Assembly: GCF_050908995.1 (NCBI RefSeq)
Contig: NC_135118.1
Location: 22,453,501-22,517,500 of the forward strand
Source: Andrena cerasifolii
Lineage: Eukaryota > Arthropoda > Insecta > Hymenoptera > Andrenidae
Direction: 5' to 3'
Length of the DNA: 64,000 nucleotides
In this document: positions 50,272-61,400 of the stretch, piece by piece
How the letters are laid out: each line of letters begins with the position of its first letter
Numbering within the stretch: position 1 is the first letter of the stretch
The notes under the pieces: generated by a model
Database searches by the model: none
What the model was told of the DNA's origin: nothing
What the model saw: the letters and a program-made list of their open reading frames with translations, nothing else
Translations under genes and position numbers: made by a program

Positions 50272-52821
50272 ATGATGTCCGAGAGAGATTATGCGCCGCT
50301 CAGTACTGCTTGTGTACGTTCACTTAACGATAAAATCTACGAGAAACGGAAAGCAGCTGCTTTGGAAATAGAAAAGTGAGGTTATATATTTTGTTTACTG
50401 GCACGTCTGTTCACCTTTAACAGTAAATACGTCGCTTACTATCGCGTACTGTTTGTAAACTATTCCAGAATGGTTAAAGAATTCGCTGCACACAATAACA
50501 CGGTTCAAATAAAAAGGCTGTTAAAAGTGCTGGGTGAAGATCTGGCCACTTCACAGAATCCGCACACACGAAAAGGTGGCTTGATAGGCCTGGCAGCGAT
50601 GGCAGTAGGCCTGGGAAAAGACACTGGCCAATACATAGAAGGTCTAATCCATCCTATCCTAGCCTGTTTCTGTGATTCTGATTTACGTGTAAGATATTAC
50701 GCTTGTGAAAGTTTGTATAACGTGGTGAAGGTTGCGAGGGGCGCTGTATTGCCGCAATTTACAGATATTTTTGCAGCGCTTAGTAAATTAGCATGCGATT
50801 CAGAGCAAAGCGTAAAGAACGCTACCGAGATACTTGACAGGCTGATGAAGGTAATTAAAGTTCTTAGACAATAAGAAAGAAACCACGGCAGTATCTCTTT
50901 TAAGTATAATTTCAGGATATCGTAACGGAGAGTGGGCTGTTCGATTTAGTTGGATTTATGCCATTATTGCGGGAACGAATTTATACCAAAAATCCGTTTG
51001 GTAGGCAGTTTGTTATAGCATGGGTGTCCGTCTTAGACGCTGTTCCCAACATGGACTTTATCATATTTCTACCTGAAATTCTCGACGGGTTATTTAAAAT
51101 ATTAGAGGACCCAACGCCAGAAATTAAGAAAGTTACGGATACCGTTCTTGGTGAATTTTTGCGTAATATAAAGTCTAACCCTGGGAGCGTGGATTTCCCT
51201 GGAATGATAAATATTTTAATTACACACGCTCAAAGCACAGACGAATTATTGCAATTAACAGCAATTACGTGGATCAAGGAGTTTGTACACTTGTCGGGAC
51301 CTCTTATGCTTCCTTATATGTCTGGTATTCTTCTAGCAGTTTTACCTTGCTTAGCGTACGACGGAGATACAAGGAAATGTATCAAAGAAACTGCAACGCA
51401 AGTAAACGCAAGCTTAATGGGATTAATAACTACGGAGAATGCGCCACTCGTCCATGTTAATGGTAAATATTTAAAATAGTTGTCACTTATTTGAAGTGTA
51501 ATGGTAACGATGATAAATTGATTTTTCTTTTAGGTGCTAGTCAGAATTATTTCTTAAGGGAAAGTTTAGATTTATCTAGCGTCGTTGAAGTGCTAACAAA
51601 GCATTTAATGTACATGTCGGTTCAAACGAAAGTTGCCGTTTTAAAATGGATTCATCACTTGTTCACAAACATTCCGCACGAAATGTTTAATCATATCGAG
51701 AATTTGTTCCCAATTCTAATGAAGTCTTTGAGCGATAATTCCGATGAAGTAGTACAGCAAACGTTAGTCGTGATGGCTGAAATAATTAGTTCGAAGTCTC
51801 CCGAAGCAGCTACTACAGATTCAAGTGGAGACATGCAAAACAAATACTTCACAAAGTTCATTGTAAACTTATTAAGACTTTTCTCAACCGACAGACATTT
51901 ACTGGAGGAAAGAGGGGCATTTATTATTAGAGAATTATGTGTGCTGTTGAGTGCTGAAGACATTTACAAAACTCTAGCGAAAATATTGTTGGAAGAGCCA
52001 AATTTAGGGTTCGCGTGTACAATGATACAAACTTTAAATGTTATATTGTTAACAAGTTCGGAGCTGTTCGACTTACGAAACAAACTTAAGGACTTGGATT
52101 CTTTGGTGAGTGCTTTTATATCCTTTATACTTCTATGTTCTAATCGCGCTTATCTTTGCAGGAAAGTTGTGAATTATTTAAATGTTTATATATATCCTGG
52201 TGCCACAATCCTGTCGCAACTGTGGCATTATGCCTTTTATCGCAGCACTACGGTCATGCTTGTAATATTATTAGATCATTGTATCCTTTATTATATATGA
52301 TTTCCCATTTTATGTATTTTAACATCGATTTGATATATTTTTAATATAACTTAACTAAAAATGAATGTAGCGAAAATATAGAAGTTACTGTAGAATTTCT
52401 CACGGAGATAGACAAGTTGGTGCAACTGATTGAATCTCCGATATTTACTTGTAAGTACAGTATACTATTTCTTATTATACCTGAGCCGTCTACGTAAAAT
52501 TAACTTGTTTCAGACTTGAGATTACAGCTGCTAGAAAGAGGGGAGAATGATGCCTTAGTCTATGCACTTTATGGCTTACTCATGATTCTTCCCCAAAGCG
52601 AGGCGTATGCGACATTGCAAAGGCGTCTAGCAGCGATTCCACCGACAACGAAGTCGATACCAGACAGAAGATCAAGTACCCCAAAATCTTATAAAGACAC
52701 GTTTGACTTTCCCCAATTATTGAAACACTTTCACACTGTCCAAGAACAGCATAAAGAGCAAAAGCGTAAACAACGATTGATAAGCTTGATAGAGAAGAAT
52801 ACAACTCATACAGATATGTAA
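50272..52821 (+). CDS. Vac14: VAC14, scaffold of the PIKfyve/FIG4 complex, complete, 7 exons
   Basis: VAC14 is a HEAT-repeat scaffold on endosome/lysosome membranes. It holds the PI3P 5-kinase PIKfyve (Fab1) and the phosphatase FIG4 together to control PI(3,5)P2. Exons: 50272-50375, 50469-50850, 50916-51462, 51534-52105, 52162-52280, 52371-52450, 52514-52821. Total 2112 nt, 703 aa (human 782), in phase throughout. N-terminal HEAT repeats include RKGGLIGLAAMAVGLGKD and YYACESLYNVVKVARGAVLP. The shorter length comes mainly from missing low-complexity loops in the middle. The C-terminal FIG4-binding region is conserved (WCHNPVATVALCLLSQHYGH, KLVQLIESPIFTYLRLQLLE). Two adjacent Met codons (50272, 50275) could start; both precede SERDYAPLS. 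It is convergent with the TBK1 gene. Confidence 0.96.
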
Positions 52822-53444
52822 ATAACAGTTCTATCATTTTAAACTTTAAACGATTATAAATAATAATTTATGTAAAAGTAAGCTGATGTATTTATAGATG
52901 TATACTTTTTTACTGTATGGAACATACTTATACAGAAGTATCGCGCATCACCTTTTTTATTCTAAAATTATTGCACGCTAAAGATTAAAAGTAAAGAGTA
53001 AAATTGATTCCCAAACTTTGTATATAGAATAATATACTTCTTCATTATTTTAAGCCAGTTGTGAATATTATGGAATGTTAAGTATTTTAAATAACTCCTT
53101 TCTTTTATTCTTACCTTTGTATATACATTAAAAATACACGATGTAGGATAGGATACATACATACATCAGATACACTACGTACTCACAATACGGTTTATGC
53201 ATAATAAAAGAATGTGACTTTTTACATTGTACGATCTATTTAGTAAAATCTCGTCGCTTGAAAAGAACATCATAATAGAATGCGTGACAAATCTAAATTT
53301 ATCTTTTTTCAAGCAAAATGATTCATCTAAGGACACAGCACACTATTAGTGTCTTTTATATCATTAATTATTCTAAGCTTTCTGTACATGTCAGTCTTAC
53401 TCTCATAAATGTAAAGGAAACAGGAGAAATTAAAAGATAAATTG
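52822..53444. other. Shared 3' flank of convergent VAC14 and TBK1 genes
   Basis: AATAAA on + at 53203-53208 could end VAC14. TTTATT at 52956-52961 and 53104-53109 (AATAAA on minus) could end the kinase gene. If used, the two 3' UTRs overlap by about 100-250 bases. Confidence 0.45.
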
Positions 53445-55990
53445 CTAAAGCGACGTGTATTCAGAATCGTCCGTATCTTCTAGGCTGTTAAGTGTTGACA
53501 AACGATCGAGCTGATCCACGAGCCGACCATTTTTATACAAAATCATTGCAATTCGCTCCTGCATAATACCAATATTCTTCCATTTCTTCGTACTCTCTTG
53601 AGCGGGTAAATTAGTTTTCTCCTCGGTTATCAATTTCCCTGGAAGTCTGTCTAATAAATGTAAAAAGCTCTCGTAACGCTCCTTACTGTCCTGTGATAAA
53701 CGACACGAATATGTCTCTAACACGTATTCATAATTATTTACGTCCTTATATAAAATTTGAGTTTGTAGGAAGACTGTCTGTGCCATTTTGTACCAATCAG
53801 CCACACACTCGGCTCGACTTATCATCGAGACCGTACAGTACGTTTCCAGGAGATTCTGTAATCTCTGGCCAGTTTCTGTTACCTAAAGAGAAATCAGGCA
53901 AAATTCAGAATAAATATTCGTAATTATATCATAGCATTCTCTTGCGTGCATACTTGTTTCGCGTGCGAATACCTTTATTCGTTCTAGAACATGAAATTGC
54001 TCGTCGTTGTATGTGAGGCTACGCGTAGCCCTGTCCCTTAATAAATGTTGCCAGCCATCTCGCAATCGATTAACCAAAGTCGCTGCTTTCTGGCTCGCTT
54101 TATTTGCCCATGGGCACCATAATCCACGAATAATATTATCCCACTCGCCGCGTAAACTACCTTCCTTGACGTACCTGTATTTGGAGTGATATACAAATTC
54201 TCGTTGCAACGAACTGAACCCGCCGTTCGTTTCTCTCAAGTATAGCAAACAGATAGTAAGCGTGCAGGTGTATACTATAAATTTATCACCTTTGATGAAG
54301 TTGCACTACCGCAGGAGCTAGTTCAGTTACAAGCTCCTTACTCTTCGAGTCCAGTTCTTTCTTCCAATTTTGTATTTCTAAACTATTTTGATTCCCCAGT
54401 TTCCTGGAAATTTGTCGCGCCAGAGTTTCGCTTCTCTCTACAGCCACCGCTATATCTTCTACAGCTTTTGTGAATTCTTTTGAATGCTGACACTTTTCTA
54501 ATAACCTGGTAAGTTCTGTCGCAACGAGTCCACTGAAAGCCTCTATCGCGTCTTGCGACAGTTTACTGCACAATACTAGTTTAACAATCCTCCTCTTACA
54601 AACATATCCAACCGAGCAAGCTATTTTCGCTTGACTCGCGTCATTTTCTACGGACACCAAATTCGCGAATACTGGAAATTTCGGTAATTCCGAATCTACC
54701 GGCAAAATGACATTGTTATTTTCTTTGGAGAACAACATCAACGGCTTGTCTTCGGACGTATTGGGGTAGCCTTTCCCCGGTGTAGATTCTTCAACGATGC
54801 TTGTTAGAAACGTATCTCTGAAAAGGAGTATTTGGGAATTTGGTGCAATGTCGGTCTGATCTTGAATATGCACCTGCAGCGCTGTCAATTTCTCTTCAGG
54901 GTGCAAGAATACTTTTATCAAACTGCCTTTATGTATACTAAATATGTGCACACGCTTCCTGCAAAGTGTGTCAGTAACTTCTGTGAAGAATCGTTCGAAG
55001 CTCCATATTTTCTGAGCGTCGACTTCTAGTAAGCCAGCTAATAACGGGGTCACGATCTTTTTTAAACCTACGCTCAATTGGCAGTCTTGCGGCAGTTCCC
55101 TGCTCCAATCGATCGGCCCGCTATCAGAAGTTTGCACACCTGATATCACACCAGAGGCTTTCTTTGTGGTAATATAAAACATAGTTTCCTTATTTCTACG
55201 ACCTCCGAACGGTCTGAACGGCAAGTTCCCTGTGGCTACGTGATACAAGGTCACGCCTATAGACCACAAATCTACGGTCGCTCCGAATGTCTTTCCAACG
55301 GGTTTGCGCAATACTGCTCGTTCGTATATATCTGGATGCAGGTACTCTTCGGTACCGTACAGAGATACAAATTGTTGATCTTCTTGTAATTCTCTGGCAG
55401 CTCCGAAGTCGGTAAGCTTATAGATTATACTACCGTCGTCAGCGATAAACTTCATTATGTTACCTGTACAGACAAAAGCAAAGTATCGCTTTACAACAAG
55501 CTATGTATGAAATACAAGATTCCCAGAGATTATACGTCGACGTTTCTAAATTACACGTCGTCGTACCTGGCTTTAAGTCTCTGTGCACTAAATTGTTGTC
55601 GCGTAAATGTTTCATCCCCGCAGTCAAGTGTTCCAGGACTAACAGGAACTCGCTTTCCGCTAGCCCGTACGTGTTTTCAGGATCGTCCAGGATATTGAAG
55701 AGACTGCCACCGGTGCACAGCTCCATAACAATAACGGTCCCACGACCATCTTGCTCCTCTTCGATGGCCAACAACTGAACGATGTTCTCGTGATTTACTT
55801 TCTTAAGGACCTCGAACTCTCGCATTTGCACATCGTGCGGGCGCATATGACTCAGCTGATTGAAAGTCTTAACCGCCACGGGTTCTCCATTGCTTTTGTT
55901 TACCCCTTGGAAAACTGCGCCAGTTGCGCCTTTGCCGAGAACACTTGTCGTGCACCAGACAAAGTTCGCGGACCCACGTAGGAAAGACAT
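53445..55990 (-). CDS. IKKepsilon: TBK1/IKK-epsilon-type serine/threonine kinase, complete, 4 exons
   Basis: Non-canonical IKK of the TBK1/IKK-epsilon group. In vertebrates it phosphorylates IRF3 and autophagy receptors; in Drosophila the homologue acts mainly in caspase-linked Diap1 turnover and cytoskeletal shaping. Exons on minus: 55990-55567, 55463-54290, 54234-53973, 53882-53445; 2298 nt, 765 aa, in phase. The kinase domain is at the N-terminus: G-loop GKGATGAVFQG (19-29), Lys41 in VAVK, catalytic HRDLKPGN with Asp138, DFG at 160-162. The activation loop SLYGTEEYLHPD has the phospho-acceptor Ser175 (TBK1 Ser172 equivalent), so the enzyme should be active. A ubiquitin-like domain follows (about 300-385; KVFLHPEEKLTALQVH). 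The C-terminal helical scaffold region is weakly conserved. Exon 3's short borders (AG phase and GTATTC donor) are the least certain points. Confidence 0.95.
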
Positions 55991-58412
55991 GTTCCCGACA
56001 GACCACGAAAGGCTCGTGATTTTGGGCGTTTGACAAGTGGTTTAACCGATACCGCTCAGCTGACAAGTTTCAAAGATACTGCGCCCACGGGAGTTCGCAT
56101 GCGTTGCACATTTTTTAACTTTCTACTATTCGGAATTAATCGGACTCATTTCGTAACGCATTACATGAAAATTTATGCGAGCAACTAATACACTGCTCTC
56201 TGCATCATTATTAACGCGCAACGCACGCCACGCACACTTATCAGTGTTAGTATAACTTTCGAATGAAGCATACATACAGTTTATAATCCATTTTACACAG
56301 GGGCGTAACGATGCTTTTGCGTACCTGCACGTACCCGAATTATTTACCTACTGTGCAATTATTACGGATTTCGTTGGGATTAATTAGCAATGCGTATGGA
56401 TACTAACAAGTAGTAATAGTATTATCGACGCATAAATAATAGCAATTAATCTAGGAATCTTTAAACTATTACTGCACTTTATCCTACTTACTACTGCGAA
56501 ATTAGAAATACGTTGTACGGAAGAAGGGAGCATCGTAACCAATTGCAAATATATCTTACATTTAAAATCGAATATACCGCGGTTTCACTAATTTTCACTT
56601 TGCCAACTGTAAATATGGTTAAGTTGTAAAGAAAAACAGACGGCAAAGATAATCAAAGGGATCCCGGGTCTTGACCAGTTCCCGGTGTACCGGAAGTGGC
56701 GCGGCTTCTACAGAAACTAATTCAAATTCCCAGCCGCGGTTTTTTGGCGCGTCTTTCAAATTACGCGCACCTGGTTTCTTGATGCCACGAATTTCCATGG
56801 TACAAATTAGGCTCGTCTACCTTGACGAGTGCGGTGGTGTGCAGATTACATTTTCCAGAAACATTTTACTGCGAATAACCTCTGCGTATCACGAAAACGA
56901 ACCCGCAAAAAAATTAGATTTATATATTATCTTATCCGCACAGACATGGAACTTATCCGTTCGGCACCGATCAGACAGATATTCTTTAATGTATTTGAAG
57001 AATACTACGTCAGATGCGGAGCTGACAGTATGCATATGCTCGGTTCAGTTCAGACACAACCGAGGACAATAATTGAAGAGTCCTTGTAGAAAACACTGTA
57101 AGTGTAGAAATTAAAAAATAAATTTATCGAAAAATGTTCTACCTGCCAATGGTAATACTATAGTATAGAATTTTAATGCAATTTCCCTTTATAAATAAGC
57201 TAGCAATAGTGCTAAAAGGTGGTACCGCTTGTACGTCCAACGCCACTTCCATAGTAAACAATGTATCAGCCAATTAAGCGATAGGTGAACAGAATGGGGA
57301 AGATGAATAGCACATTCAGGTTTCTGTAGAACTAAAAGGTGGCACATACAAGGTTTTCTACAAATACAATTCTTTTTTCACTAATCTGGACTATATTAAT
57401 ACAAAAAATAGCAAATTTTGTGATGCATTTGGGTTACTGTATACCTACGTAAGCATATTTAGCAATCGAAACAAATCAAATTTCGTAAATAATTACAATT
57501 TTAAAGTCAGGAAAATTTTTACTCTCTCCTGAAAAATTTAATTTTGTGACACAGTGTTTCCTACAAGAACTAGTCAATTCATGACGGATCGCGAAAAGCT
57601 TTTTATATGACCAACAAGATAAAAAATACTCTAAATATAATAATCTGTTGTATATAAATTTCACAAAATTCTAAAATATTGAAAAAAAAACTTTTCTCAT
57701 CGTCTGTCAGTTTCTTGTACAGTGTCCAACATTCTCCTCCAACTTTTCTTCTTCTCAAGTACTTCTGCACTCCAAAACGGCGGTGCCTTTTTCTCCCAAC
57801 TTCGGCTGCATCTAAATCTTGCATACTTAAATTCGAAAACATTTTTCTCTCGCTATTACGTGCCTTTACGAATTAGTATAATACAAACACTCCTGTCCGT
57901 ATCGGGTCCGGATAATATACATCCATCTGAACTCGTTTTCTGCAAATATTTTTGATAAATGCAGCGCCGATAGTTCGTCACTCGAGGAACCATCAGCGTT
58001 GGTTTTTCCATGGCGTCCCGCAAATATATTACCGATTAGATTCCAATTAATTACGCGGAATTTCGTGCGGCTTTTTCCTTTAAGAACGGCTAATCAATTC
58101 CTCGAACGCCTACGCTTGGACGGCCGATTAAAACGAGCCGGCAGAAATATCGCGGGGAGTACGCATCGTATTCTCTAATCTCTGTCAGCGAAACGCGTAA
58201 CCCTTCTCCTTACAGATTCCGGGGGTTAATAAGAGGGACCCAATGAATATCGTGCTTTCAGTCTGCGCGCAGCGCAGTTACGCTTATCGGCGCGTTCTCC
58301 ATCGTTTTTCGCGTGTTTGTTGCACAGGAAACGATATTCAGCGTCCAACCGGCAGTTCGGGCTGGCGTTCGAACCGTTTCTCAAGCATGTTCGCGGGCGA
58401 AGTTTTTCGAAA
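55991..58412. other. Intergenic between TBK1 and TEP genes
   Basis: Includes the TBK1 promoter side. Two overlapping + frames lie at about 56671-57089: one from ATG 56782 (97 codons), the other ending IRQIFFNVFEEYYVRCGADS then TAG at 57087-57089. Neither has a recognised domain. A CpG-rich stretch at about 57960-58400 is the presumed TEP promoter. Nothing else is supported. Confidence 0.35.
58254..58262 (+). promoter_or_regulatory. Candidate initiator of the TEP/CD109-like gene
   Basis: CTTTCAGTCTG at about 58254-58264 holds the arthropod initiator core TCAGT in a CpG-rich block, about 155 bp before the ATG. Motif match only. Confidence 0.35.
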
Positions 58413-61400
58413 ATGAGCATCGGGAACAGTGCGAGCATGCGGGGACTATATGCAATGGATAGATTGGTGTTTTTGGTGCTGCTTGTTTGTTCAGTGGCGT
58501 TCTTTCAGTCGTGCGGAAGCACGAAACCACCTTCGGCTGTTAATCGGTAATCGGCATTAAATAGTTACAATGTTTAGCACGAGAACTTAAGCCGGGTATC
58601 CACTTGAAAGTTAAGCTACGCTATGTGTAGTTTTAAAAAATCAGCTTCGATACATCTTTATGGAACCGCTTCTATCAAAAGCTAAGCTAAGCTGTGCTAT
58701 GTTTTTTTTTTATGTTTTATAGCACAGCTAGGCATAGCACAGCATAGCTTAGCTTTCAGGTGGATCGCCGGCTTTAGGTGAAATATCTTTAGGTATTCTC
58801 AGATGTAGTATTTAAAGTTTAATCGTGACCAATGAATAATACAGCAAAGATTCTATTAGATTTCGCCTTGTATTCTTGAATGTTCAAGAAGAAGAATTCT
58901 TAGAAATTCACGTAGCTACGTGTAAAATTGAATGATTCAGAAACACTTGGGACGCACAGCAAAGGAAACAGTTCAACGTTCGCGAATGCTATTGTTTGTA
59001 TACCGCTGGGAGTTAGATACCGTCAAGGGCCCACTTTCTGGTCGGTTTAGTATATAAATATCAAATAATAAGCTTATTATGATACGAATTTATTCTAACA
59101 AATTACTAAATAATTATGAAGTGTTTTGAAATTTATACGCAAAATTTGATAGCTCGCAGTAGAATGTGTTTAGGTGATCAGAAACTGCTCCCTTTGCATT
59201 TTTCACTTCCAAAGTTAAATTATAAAATAATTATTATTATATGTGCACTTTCTTTAATACCAAATGAAAAACATAGATTTACTGAAATGACAAACAATCT
59301 TTTAAATTTCGGTAAGCTTTCCCTTTACACGTTTAAAAATCCGCGGTAGTTACTTTTAATTGATCAGGAACTGGGTCCTTGACGGTATTTAAATGAAAAT
59401 GAAATAAAAAATAGTTCAATTCTTGCGTAGTCAAGGAGAATTACACCTGGAATTCCTTTCTCCTTGAACTTACTCGCTAAGATGACAGATTAAAGGCTTT
59501 TAATTTTGACCTGTAAAAACACATATTATTCCAATCTCTCGCAATGTTTATAATACGAAAGAGAGTGCTATGTCAGCCGTTCTCAGCTCATTAAAACGTA
59601 CAATTTTATTTTACAAGAAAACAGTGGCATGCCAATACAGGTATATCAAACTCAGAAACATACTAAGTTAAAAGGCCCCAGATTATTATTTATCATTAAT
59701 AATCCAATTTAAAATTGTACGTATTCCCAAATCCTAGTACATAAATTATGTAGCAGCACATCTACAGTTTCCCAACTCCGATAAGCTGAGAAATAAGAAG
59801 TACTACTTAGGCGATCGATCACAAAAGTGTTCGGCGCAAATGATTCGTTTCACCGAGCACTATGCTTTAACTACTTTACTTTTAGGGGATACGTGTTCAC
59901 GGCCCCGAATAAGTTCTTAGCCGGCGAAACCGAGCGTGGATGCCTGTCTTTGCACAACCTACAACCACCGGCTCTTGTCCTTCTGGAGTTATTGCCCCCG
60001 ACGTCGGCGAAGAATGAACAACCACTGGCTAGCACCAGCGTGGTAATGGACACAGGTAAACGTATCCTTAAGCAGGCATTTCCCAAAAGATCGTTTACGA
60101 GAAGAGGATGTCGCAGAGGCGGTCATCAGAAAAGAATCGCGAAATTCAGTTATTACTTCGTTAGCCCCCCCAATTGCTAGACAGGTTGTTTATTGGAAAT
60201 TAAGCTTCGGAGGCTTTGAATCGATGCAAAAGTATCACTGACATATGTGACATGCTGGGAAATATACTTCACTCGACGTTTATACGCTGTAATCTTGTCG
60301 TAACGACGAAGTCCGAGTGTTACAACAGAACCAAATGTTTCGCTATCCTTCACGATTGAATCTGAACCTTTGACCTCTTATTATGTGGTTGTATGTATAA
60401 TACACCGCGAACATGTGTCCTTTTCGTCGCGCCTATTCGGTATCACTTTGATAAGAAGCCTCCACACATAATACGCGCATGGTTTTCAATCGGAAGGCAT
60501 CTATTAATTCGTGCTGCCTTGTGCGCTGCCTCAAACGCGTGATCAATGAGCTTGATCCGCTTCTGTTAAGGTGCAAATCCACGGCCAGACAAAAATACTG
60601 TCTCTCGCATGAGAGTTTAATATCACGGGACAATTATTTAATTATTTTTTTAATTACTTTTGCCATTAGTTTCATGGGATTAGACTCCTGTGACAAATTT
60701 CATCTCTCGCGAGTATTTCCATTATTTAGATTTAGTTGTTGCTGAGATTTCTGTCTGGTGATGGAATTGTCTCGTGTAGAATCTCATCGTGGATTCGCAG
60801 GTTTACAGATAAGTGAGCGACTTGTAAATGAAAGAAAGGAAATTCTATGAAGGGGGAATATTGCTTTTAATAGCAGACCACGTATATACTAGAGTGAAAT
60901 GCACTTTCGTTTAATTGGCTTATAATTGCTTAACGCTTGGACACACCGGAGATATTAATTTCGAGTTAAAGCTTCGCGTGGGATGACAGAGATCTTATTT
61001 TTCCTGACTTCTTTGTTTTTTTTTGTATCCTATCATCTGACGCGTCGGCCTTGTCGTCTCGTGTCGGGCTCTTTAAACAAATCGTAAATTGAAATTGTCG
61101 TCGCTTCCTGCGGGGGAACTGAATTGGCCGACTCCCTCTCCGAAGGGGAAATAAGCAATCGCTGGAATACATGGGAAACCCTATTACATTGTTATGCGCA
61201 GGGTGAACAACGAACATTGGCCGTTTAACTCGATCAAGGTCCTCGACTTCGACGAACAAACATATCTGATACGTCGCTGGTGTATCTCAAGATGATACGA
61301 GCAATAATATTTATTAACGAATCTTTTCTAACAGAGCACCAGAGGCTCGGAACTACTCTGACCGTTTTACTCAAATTTTACCGCTGAATGTAACGCGATT

